A stretch of DNA of 64,000 nucleotides from assembly GCA_963832945.1 (NCBI GenBank), contig CAWHVV010000018.1, positions 1 to 64,000 of the forward strand. Reading direction: 5' to 3'. The position numbers and the translations under genes are program-made. The DNA comes from JAFEDN01 sp963832945 (GTDB lineage: Bacteria; Pseudomonadota; Gammaproteobacteria; Coxiellales; Coxiellaceae). The notes under the pieces are model-generated. The model did no database searches and was not told the origin of the DNA. It saw only the letters and a list, made by a program, of their open reading frames with translations. Position 1 is the stretch's first letter. Each line of letters starts with the position of its first letter. Of this stretch, positions 58,143-64,000 are shown one piece after another.

Positions 58143-58283
58143 TGCACTGAAGATTGAGGCTTTTTTGTGGATTTTTTCCTGAAGCCGTACTCATCCGTAC
58201 GGTGAAGGAAAAAATTCACAAAAAAGCCTCAAGATTCACTGCAATAGGTCTTCGCAGTAGGTGGCAACTGATTAATTTAGGAT
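58102..58283. repeat. Large imperfect inverted repeat, ~85-bp arms
   Basis: The left arm (58102-58190) begins inside the last 14 codons of the LanM-like gene and the right arm (about 58195-58283) mirrors it, including TCCTAAATTAATCAGTTGCCACC, TTGAGGCTTTTTTGTG and ATTTTTTCCT, around a GTAC-rich centre. A few mismatches and one or two indels occur. Because the right arm copies coding sequence of the LanM-like gene, it arose by an inverted duplication or by an element inserted at the gene end. In RNA it would form a very stable hairpin between the synthetase and the peptide gene. Confidence 0.85.
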
Positions 58284-58407
58284 TATGAATTGGTGGCTGA
58301 AAGATGCCTCACAGATTCTTTTAGAGGGTTTGACCTGGTCAATCGCTAAAAGAAAAAGGGGAAATGTTTTTAACATTTCATTGTTAGTATATAAAAAGGA
58401 AAAATTT

Positions 58408-58485
58408 ATGGATATATCTTTAGACATCGTTGAAGAAGTACAGGCTACTGTTGAATGTCTCTGCAATTCAGTAACCTGTCCGTAG
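58408..58485 (+). CDS. 25-aa Cys-containing peptide, candidate RiPP precursor
   Basis: A 25-codon frame with AAAAAGGA seven bases ahead of the ATG. It begins MDISLDIVEEVQ, an acidic helical leader-like half, and ends with a core-like half ECLCNSVTCP: three cysteines (C-x-C-x5-C), Ser and Thr, and a C-terminal Pro. The same frame is open back to an ATG at 58285 (66 codons), but that start lacks a spaced ribosome site and lies in the inverted repeat. It is followed after 8 bp by an attenuator-like hairpin, typical of precursor genes expressed above their modifying enzymes. Likely substrate of the MNIO and perhaps LanM-like enzyme. Confidence 0.65.
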   Translation: MDISLDIVEEVQATVECLCNSVTCP

Positions 58486-58493
58486 TGTTTTAA

Positions 58494-58528
58494 AAAAGAG
58501 TGGCCATAATTATTATGGCCGCTCTTTT
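58494..58528 (+). terminator. Terminator/attenuator hairpin after the precursor peptide
   Basis: AAAGAG-T-GGCCATAA pairs with TTATGGCC-G-CTCTTT over 16 bp with one G-U wobble and a 3-base loop, followed by a short T run. Located between the 25-aa peptide and the GNAT gene, it would end most transcripts after the peptide and let a fraction continue into the enzyme operon. Confidence 0.85.
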
Positions 58529-58541
58529 CAATAGGTGTGAT

Positions 58542-59060
58542 ATGTATAAACCTGAATTAAGGTACCGGTTAATTCAACCGCTTGATGCAGAAGCCTGGTT
58601 GCGTTTGCTTATCCAGGTAGACAAAGAATCAGACTTTCTTCTTTTCGATAAAGATGAGCGGGATACTAATATAGAAAAGTGTCTGACTTATATCAATAAA
58701 ATTACTCACAGCGAGCAACCCAATTCAAGACTGATTATTGCTGAAACTGCCGAAAAAAAAATGGTAGGTTATATTTGCGGGCATATTCCATCGTTTAAAA
58801 AAAAATTACATTTGATGGAATTAAGTTCCGGCGCTCTTAAGGATTATCATAAAGGCATAGGCAGAGAGTTAATTAAACAGTTAATTCAACTCGCTAAAGA
58901 GGACGGGGTGAAAAGGTTGGAGTGTTGTATTATGGCAAATAATACAGTAGTTTTGAACGGAATGAAGAAAATTGGATTTCAAATAGAAGGGATTAAGAAA
59001 AGTTCAATACGTATCAATGATGAATATATTGATGAATATATTTTAGGAATGTTATTATGA
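58542..59060 (+). CDS. GNAT-family N-acetyltransferase
   Basis: 172 residues from the ATG at 58542, preceded by AGGTG; an upstream GTG at 58500 lies inside the hairpin and is rejected. The acetyl-CoA site is DYHKGIGRELIKQLIQLA followed by the GNAT helix end NGMKKIGFQIEG. It may acetylate the peptide, a sugar amine or act in self-protection (compare RimI-like and toxin-resistance GNATs); the sequence does not decide. It overlaps the next gene by 4 bp and is the first enzyme after the attenuator. Confidence 0.85.
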   Translation: MYKPELRYRLIQPLDAEAWLRLLIQVDKESDFLLFDKDERDTNIEKCLTYINKITHSEQPNSRLIIAETAEKKMVGYICGHIPSFKKKLHLMELSSGALKDYHKGIGRELIKQLIQLAKEDGVKRLECCIMANNTVVLNGMKKIGFQIEGIKKSSIRINDEYIDEYILGMLL

Positions 59061-59944
59061 ACCTTGTTAATCCTTCTAATAATATTCAATTATTACTTTC
59101 AAAATTAGTGACCAATCCCAGCTTCTTAATAAAGTCCCTGGAAAATCCTGCTAAATTCGTTAAATCAATCAACTTAACCGATAGTGCGGCCCAGCAATTT
59201 ATAGAATTTGCGGAGAAATATGGTCAAAAATTTATGATTTCCGCTTTGGTTTTACGAAAAAAAAGGCTGATTGATATTAAGGCATCGCTTAATTTATTAA
59301 ATATTTTCTATAACGAGAGACAATTCGATAAATTTTGGGATAGATACTTATCTGAAATTGAACTGGATGATGTAGTGCCAAAAAATCCCTTGTTAGAATC
59401 TGTCAAATTTTGTCAATATTTACTGGATAAGGAAAAAATCTCTACCTTGGAACAATCTTTAATTACATACGATTTAGTGAAAACTAAGGTAATGATTGAC
59501 TATGGATTACATCCTCATGCTTACAACCATTTGCGCTATTCAAATTCGGACGAAAATTTGCTTAATTCAGAAAATACGAAGATATTTTTCCATCCTTGCA
59601 TGCAGATACAATCGTTCAATAGTAACATATCAGAAGTAGTAAAATATCTACTTAAAAATAAAAGCAGCAAGGAGATTGTCACTATCATCCATCAAGAATC
59701 AATTGAAGAACTTTTATTTTTTAAAAATATACATAAAGGAACTATTCTAGCTGTTAAATTAAATAATACTTTAAAATCAGCCATCGAAGCTTTACAGCAA
59801 TCGGAACATAGCAGACACGCTTTTGAAAATATGAAGCGGTATTTAAGTATTAATTTAAAAGAATCAATAAATATAGTTAAAACTTTAGTTGATTCTGGAA
59901 TGGTTATGTTAATTCCAAAGGACAGCGAGGTTTTATGTTTGTGA
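59057..59944 (+). CDS. MNIO partner protein (TglI-like, probable leader-binding)
   Basis: 295 residues, soluble and mostly helical in the N-terminal part (LLLSKLVTNPSFLIKSLENP, then DSAAQQFIEFAEKY), with a more mixed alpha/beta C-terminal half. DUF692/MNIO enzymes usually need an adjacent partner of about this length that binds the precursor leader through a RiPP recognition element. The N-terminal pattern and the overlaps on both sides (4 bp with GNAT, 10 bp with the MNIO) fit that role. The family assignment rests on context and weak pattern, not on a decisive motif. Confidence 0.65.
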   Translation: MNLVNPSNNIQLLLSKLVTNPSFLIKSLENPAKFVKSINLTDSAAQQFIEFAEKYGQKFMISALVLRKKRLIDIKASLNLLNIFYNERQFDKFWDRYLSEIELDDVVPKNPLLESVKFCQYLLDKEKISTLEQSLITYDLVKTKVMIDYGLHPHAYNHLRYSNSDENLLNSENTKIFFHPCMQIQSFNSNISEVVKYLLKNKSSKEIVTIIHQESIEELLFFKNIHKGTILAVKLNNTLKSAIEALQQSEHSRHAFENMKRYLSINLKESINIVKTLVDSGMVMLIPKDSEVLCL

Positions 59945-60768
59945 AGACTGATAAATTAATTGGTGTTGGAGTAAACTACAGAACAGAAATTGGTAAAGAT
60001 ATTTTAGCTTTTGTTAACAAAATAGACTTCGTGGAAGTTTATACTGAAAAATTCTTTATAAATGACGACGATCCTGTTGTACAGGAAATTATTAAAACCG
60101 TTCCTCTCGTTTTACATGGTCTGGATTTATCAGTGGGTTCATCCGCAGAGATATCCGATAATTATTTCAATAATCTAAAAAAAATATTAAATAAAGTGAA
60201 TTTTGAGTGGTTTAGTGATCATATTTCACTAACACAGGAAGAAGATATTGAGGTAGGTCATTTAATGCCAATTCAATTTTCAGAGCAAGTTGCCGAAAAT
60301 GTGATTAAAAAAGTTAAAGCTATTTCCTCTTTGTCTGATAAACCTTTTTTATTAGAGAATATTACCTATTATTATCCTGTTCCGGGCGGAGCACTGTCGG
60401 AGCCGGAATTTATTTCATACATTCTGGAAAAGGCTGATTGTGGAATGCTGTTAGATATTAATAATTTATATATAAATTCTGTCAATCATCAATATGATCC
60501 ACATAAATTTCTGGAGCAGATTCCTAAGGACAGAGTGGTTGAAATTCATATGGCTGGTGGATCGAAAAAATATAATACATTGATTGACACCCATGCCAAT
60601 CCTATCAGTGAGCCAGTTTGGAATTTACTGGAATATGCAATTCCAAGAGTCCCAATTAATGGGATAATTATTGAGCGTGATTCTAATTTGCCAAGATATA
60701 CTGATCTGCTTCAGGAAGTTGAGAGAGCTCGTTACCTTTTATTAAAAAATGGATTACTGAATGGTTAA
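59935..60768 (+). CDS. MNIO (DUF692) multinuclear non-heme iron oxidase
   Basis: 277 residues, full length. The TIM-barrel metal ligands of the family are all visible: VGVNYR, VEVYTEKF (Glu), LHGLDLSVGSS (His), WFSDHIS (Asp-His), LLENITYYYP (Glu-Asn), GMLLDINNLYINSVNH, VEIHMAGG (His), DTHANPISEPVW and a late Glu in IIERDSNLP. Known members (MbnB, TglH, ChrH and others) oxidise cysteines in ribosomal peptides to oxazolone/thioamide, excise carbon or make heterocycles. The three-Cys peptide just upstream is the obvious substrate candidate. It overlaps its neighbours on both sides. Confidence 0.92.
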   Translation: MFVKTDKLIGVGVNYRTEIGKDILAFVNKIDFVEVYTEKFFINDDDPVVQEIIKTVPLVLHGLDLSVGSSAEISDNYFNNLKKILNKVNFEWFSDHISLTQEEDIEVGHLMPIQFSEQVAENVIKKVKAISSLSDKPFLLENITYYYPVPGGALSEPEFISYILEKADCGMLLDINNLYINSVNHQYDPHKFLEQIPKDRVVEIHMAGGSKKYNTLIDTHANPISEPVWNLLEYAIPRVPINGIIIERDSNLPRYTDLLQEVERARYLLLKNGLLNG

Positions 60769-61348
60769 GCTGTTGATTGTGGCGCATCCTGATGACGAAA
60801 TATTATGGTTTAATCCATATTATTTTGATGAAATAGTTATTGTGTATTGTCATCGCCATGATAAAGAAAATTTTAGCCAGCGGCGTTTAAAAGCTTTAAG
60901 CCGGCATCCCTTGAAAGATCGAATACGCTTATTAGCGCTAGAAGAGCCTGGATTTTGGAAAGATCCTTCCAGAAGCCTGCAATATGCTGAAAGTAAAAAT
61001 TTGCTCCTGGAATTATTAAAAACTCAATATCTTCATAAATCTATAGATGTTGTTTACACACACAATGAAGTGGGTGAATATGGTCATGATGATCATATTT
61101 TAGTGTCTCAATGCGTCCATCAAGTATTTACTGATAAATACCCTATTTGGATGCCGATAAATGGAATTAATAAAGAATCAATTAATCACTTTCCACAGAT
61201 AATCCATCCAATCCAATTGAACTCTTTTAAGGAAATTCGTCAGATTTATGCTGATAATCAGGTATGGACCTGGAATTTTACTTATCTCCCAAAAAAAATG
61301 GAGGTTTATTATTCTAGAAATATGACACAGGGTGACGTAACTAAATGA
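60761..61348 (+). CDS. PIG-L family deacetylase
   Basis: 195 residues. The zinc-binding AHPDDE is at residues 8-13 and the second metal motif THNEVGEYGHDDH near 107-119, both intact. The family removes acetyl groups from N-acetylglucosamine-containing or related substrates. Next to a glycosyltransferase and a GNAT gene it suggests processing of an amino sugar attached to the product. It overlaps the MNIO gene by 8 bp and the next by 4 bp. Confidence 0.88.
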   Translation: MVKLLIVAHPDDEILWFNPYYFDEIVIVYCHRHDKENFSQRRLKALSRHPLKDRIRLLALEEPGFWKDPSRSLQYAESKNLLLELLKTQYLHKSIDVVYTHNEVGEYGHDDHILVSQCVHQVFTDKYPIWMPINGINKESINHFPQIIHPIQLNSFKEIRQIYADNQVWTWNFTYLPKKMEVYYSRNMTQGDVTK

Positions 61349-62055
61349 ATGATAAAGTGATTGCTTCATTAGCTACTATCCCTTCAAGGAGTGATCATTT
61401 GCGAACTGTCGTTAATTCTATTATTAACCAGGTTGATTTTTTATATATCTTTTTAAATAATTACCAAACGATTCCTAATTTTCTCTATCAGGAAAAAATT
61501 CAATTCTTTACGAGTCAAGAATTCGGCGATAAAGGCGACATTAATAAATTTTACGCGCTTCAAAATAAAGAAGGGTATCTATTAGCTTTAGATGATGATT
61601 TGTTTTACCCAAAAGATTATATAAAGATTATGGTTGAAAAAATTGACTGCTATCAACGTTCTGCTTTTATTTGTGTACATGGTAATATTGTTCCTAAAAA
61701 AATATTGAGATCTTATTATCAGGAAAAAAAAGGTGTTCATTATATGAGAAAATTGGATAATGATACACATGTCGATGTCCCAGGAACTGGAACCATAGCT
61801 TTTCATTCTAATACTTATCAAGTAAACCTCAATGATTTTAAGCATCCGAATATGACCGATATTTGGTTATTTAAAATTGCCAGAGAAAGAAATATCCCTG
61901 TTATTAGTATTGAACGAAAAGATAAATGGATAATGCCTTTAATATTCCATCAAGATGATGAATCAATTTATGCCAAATTCGTTAAGGATGATTCATTGCC
62001 TACTAAAATTATTAATCATATTTTGAGAGGTGAATATGGATACTTTAAAGAATGA
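61345..62055 (+). CDS. Glycosyltransferase, GT-A fold
   Basis: 236 residues. The start IASLATIPSRSDHLRTVVNS is typical of nucleotide-sugar binding in family-2-like enzymes; a DxD-type metal motif lies in LLALDDDLFYPKDYI (near residue 85); DIWLFKIARERNIPV resembles the acceptor-side region. No membrane segment, so it probably works on a soluble acceptor such as the peptide. The overlap of 20-26 bp with the next gene indicates coupling. Confidence 0.8.
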   Translation: MNDKVIASLATIPSRSDHLRTVVNSIINQVDFLYIFLNNYQTIPNFLYQEKIQFFTSQEFGDKGDINKFYALQNKEGYLLALDDDLFYPKDYIKIMVEKIDCYQRSAFICVHGNIVPKKILRSYYQEKKGVHYMRKLDNDTHVDVPGTGTIAFHSNTYQVNLNDFKHPNMTDIWLFKIARERNIPVISIERKDKWIMPLIFHQDDESIYAKFVKDDSLPTKIINHILRGEYGYFKE

Positions 62056-62800
62056 ATTAAGTCATAAGGGATATATTTTATTAAAAAATTTTCTGGATAC
62101 CAGTGAATTTCAATTTTGTTGTCAGGTTGTAGACGCCTTGGAGAATTTGTCGGAAAAGCCGGGCGGCCCAATGAAATACTTTGAACTTTCGAACCTGGAT
62201 CAAAAAGAGGTGTTAAACCGAGTAGAAGATTTTTATTTATTCAATAAAAAATTTACCTCGGATATATTAACAGGGAAGCTGATAGAAATTTTAGAAAAGA
62301 TTACCAAAATGAATTATTTACTTTTCAAAGATAAAATTAACTTTAAAATGCCTGGCAGTGGCGGGTTTAATCCGCATCAAGATGCTCCAGCTTTTACGAG
62401 GTTTGTTCGCGAAGAAATGTATACGATTATGCTCCCCCTCCAGGAGACAAATATTGAGAATGGTTGTTTACAAGTGAGTGATTTTTTTTCTAAAAAAATA
62501 GTACCCCACGAAAATGGCTCAGTTCCACCGCATCAACTATCAAAAATTTCGTGGCAATATATTCCAATGCAACCTGGAGATATACTGATCTTTAGTTCGT
62601 ATTTAATTCATCAATCAGACCCAAATAAAACTAATATGCCGAGGAGAAGCTTTTTTTTGACTTATAATTTAATGGAATGCGGAGACCTACGGAGTGAGTA
62701 TTTTAGTTATAAGCGCGCCTCATTTCCACCACGTGTTGAAAGGTCTAATAATGAAAATTATGATCAATGGAAATCAAAATTGGCGCGAACAATTCTTTAA
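62036..62800 (+). CDS. Phytanoyl-CoA dioxygenase (PhyH)-type Fe(II)/2-oxoglutarate oxygenase
   Basis: 254 residues from the ATG at 62036 (AGAGG five bases ahead); a GTG at 62030 is possible. The iron motif HxD is in FNPHQDAPAF (near residue 115), the distal His in SSYLIHQSDPN and the 2-oxoglutarate-binding Arg in MPRRSFFLTYN. PhyH-type enzymes hydroxylate lipids, sugars or peptide side chains. In this operon the peptide or its sugar is the likely substrate, as inference. Confidence 0.85.
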   Translation: MDTLKNELSHKGYILLKNFLDTSEFQFCCQVVDALENLSEKPGGPMKYFELSNLDQKEVLNRVEDFYLFNKKFTSDILTGKLIEILEKITKMNYLLFKDKINFKMPGSGGFNPHQDAPAFTRFVREEMYTIMLPLQETNIENGCLQVSDFFSKKIVPHENGSVPPHQLSKISWQYIPMQPGDILIFSSYLIHQSDPNKTNMPRRSFFLTYNLMECGDLRSEYFSYKRASFPPRVERSNNENYDQWKSKLARTIL

Positions 62801-62815
62801 TCGCAGGAGAGATAT

Positions 62816-63646
62816 ATGTTTTATTTATATGGAAAAGATTACTGTTGGGACAGTATTGCTGGTTTGTTAAAAACTAAATTAGAAGAATTTGATCAATTAC
62901 AAAGTAATTATAATAAATTTCTTTCAGAAAATTCAATATTTGAAACACCCATAACCTGGCAGTCTCCAAAGATTATAGATTTTGAAGAATTAAAGAAATA
63001 TTCTCCTTCCTTTTGCAGGGAAAGAAAGGATTATTACGGTGAAAATAGCATGGAAATGCGCAAAAAAATAAAAGAAAATTACTTTGCCGATGTGATAGAA
63101 CAGCTCAAATTAATAAACAGTGATCTTTACAGGCTGATTAACTTTTTGGCCAGAATCATTGTTATTAATAAATTAGATAAATATTTTGAAGGCACTACTA
63201 ACTATACCATTGGTCTATCAAATATGGATTTACACGATAAACATTCGTCTAGAGATTTCCAGGAACTATTACTTCATCAAACTGTTCACATGCTATTATT
63301 TATTAATGATCGGGTAAAATTACAACTTATCGATCCGTTAAAAGCATTCCAGGTCGAAACCGATTTAGATCATAAAGCAGGTGGAAAATCTTTTCAGCTT
63401 TATATAGGTTTTCATTCTTATGTGGTAGGAGTCGAGGTTCTTTTACATAGAGAAGCCACAGATACGTTAGACTATCAGGGTAAATATCACGGCCCTTCCG
63501 AACGAATTATTCAAATGGGTGAGATTGCCAAAAAACTTATTGCTATTCATCTTAAAAAATTTACGGAGCATGGACAGGAAATTATTTTACGCAGCAGTAG
63601 AGAACTCGATAGACTTGCTCGTAAAATGAATCTATACGCTGTTTAA
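62816..63646 (+). CDS. Putative HExxH-type peptide-modifying protein with HQxxH
   Basis: 276 residues behind GGAGAG. Near residues 157-161 lies HQTVH in LLLHQTVHMLLFINDR, followed about 40 residues later by GFHSYVVGVEVLLH. That spacing resembles the HExxH-motif proteins found in RiPP clusters, some of which are 2-oxoglutarate-dependent beta-hydroxylases, but Glu is replaced by Gln. The rest is helical. The assignment is tentative; the protein could also be unrelated. It lies 15 bp after the PhyH gene and 16 bp before the next dioxygenase. Confidence 0.5.
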   Translation: MFYLYGKDYCWDSIAGLLKTKLEEFDQLQSNYNKFLSENSIFETPITWQSPKIIDFEELKKYSPSFCRERKDYYGENSMEMRKKIKENYFADVIEQLKLINSDLYRLINFLARIIVINKLDKYFEGTTNYTIGLSNMDLHDKHSSRDFQELLLHQTVHMLLFINDRVKLQLIDPLKAFQVETDLDHKAGGKSFQLYIGFHSYVVGVEVLLHREATDTLDYQGKYHGPSERIIQMGEIAKKLIAIHLKKFTEHGQEIILRSSRELDRLARKMNLYAV

Positions 63647-63662
63647 TTACTAGGAGTTGTCT

Positions 63663-64000
63663 ATGAAAATTTGCGATCGTGATTATTTTATGAATTTTTA
63701 TAAGTTTATCAATACTGATATAGATTATAATAAAGAAAATTCTGAATCATTTTCCTCGATTATTCCTATTCAAGAAAATGAGTTGAATTATAAAAATTCA
63801 TTGATATCCAATTTTTTAAAGGATGGGTTTGTATTACTGGAAAAAAAAATATGGGACTACATTGAACAAGTCCAGGATTGGTTAACACCAATTTTCGGTG
63901 AACCCATTACCGATAGTGGAATTTCAGATAAAGTTTATTCGAAAATTGTTGCTGAAAAAGATTCAAAATATTTCTCTAATTCAAATTTTACCCAGCCCTT
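63663..64000 (+). CDS. TauD/TfdA-like dioxygenase, N-terminal part (runs off window)
   Basis: An open frame from the ATG at 63663 (TAGGAGTTGTCT upstream) to the window end, 112 codons so far. The segment ISNFLKDGFVLLEKKIWDYI, then TPIFGEPI and a late KYFSNSNFTQP, follows the N-terminal pattern of TauD/clavaminate-synthase-like Fe(II)/2-oxoglutarate oxygenases, in which the iron HxD motif comes just after this point. It continues the same operon. The call cannot be confirmed without the missing part. Confidence 0.55.
   Translation, partial: MKICDRDYFMNFYKFINTDIDYNKENSESFSSIIPIQENELNYKNSLISNFLKDGFVLLEKKIWDYIEQVQDWLTPIFGEPITDSGISDKVYSKIVAEKDSKYFSNSNFTQP

Noticed and set aside
58285..58485. 66-codon version of the Cys peptide starting in the inverted repeat
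   Set aside because: The upstream ATG has no properly spaced ribosome site and its extra 41 codons run through repeat-derived sequence. The ATG at 58408 has a good AAGGA site.
58500..58541. GTG start for the GNAT gene
   Set aside because: It lies inside the hairpin. The ATG at 58542 follows AGGTG and gives the normal GNAT N-terminus.

Overview
The window looks like the chromosome of a gammaproteobacterium of the Legionellales/Coxiella type, probably host-associated. The backbone is a gammaproteobacterial housekeeping block: tRNA-Pro/Arg/His, map, rpsB-tsf-pyrH-frr-uppS-cdsA-bamA-skp-lpxD-fabZ-lpxA, a DUF47/PiT phosphate pair and minCDE. On both sides lie large AT-rich genes with eukaryote-like modules (LRR, protein kinase plus ankyrin, F-box-like, long coiled coils). 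This combination is typical of the effector-rich genomes of intracellular Legionellales. The taxonomic call is inferred from gene content only.

Layout. 1-9.2 kb: a membrane protein, a DyP-peroxidase locus interrupted by an IS4-family insertion sequence (10-bp target duplication, inserted in an older palindromic repeat), ada, and a damaged multicopper oxidase. 9.2-20.5 kb: accessory region with an F-box-like membrane protein, a dehydrogenase pseudogene, an LRR protein with a frameshifted tail, a kinase-ankyrin protein and a frameshifted secreted glycosidase-like protein. 20.5-36.1 kb: tRNAs and the housekeeping block. dxr and rseP, usually in this block, are absent from it. 36.1-51.2 kb: a second kinase-ankyrin paralogue on the minus strand, a 1.4-kaa repeat protein with a (TTC)13 serine tract, and two adjacent giant coiled-coil proteins. 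51.4-64.0 kb: a biosynthetic gene cluster that runs off the right edge.

The main find is the 51.4-64.0 kb cluster. I read it as a composite RiPP (ribosomally made, modified peptide) system. It holds an ABC exporter, a MATE-like transporter, a 52-aa Ser/Thr-containing peptide, and a LanM-type synthetase whose dehydratase is largely preserved but whose cyclase lacks the zinc ligands. After a ~180-bp inverted repeat comes a 25-aa peptide with three cysteines, followed at once by an attenuator-like hairpin. Then follows a tightly overlapping operon: GNAT acetyltransferase, MNIO partner protein, MNIO (DUF692) oxidase, PIG-L deacetylase, glycosyltransferase, PhyH-type dioxygenase, a possible HExxH-type hydroxylase with HQxxH, and the start of a TauD-like dioxygenase. 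LanM-like phosphorylation/dehydration, MNIO cysteine chemistry and amino-sugar and hydroxylation tailoring in one locus is a combination I do not recognise as a described pathway.

A caution applies to the whole window. Four conserved core genes (rpsB, frr, lpxD, minC), and several accessory ones, each carry one single-base frameshift that is restored in the neighbouring frame. Assembly or sequencing indels are therefore likely, and apparent pseudogenes here should not be over-read.
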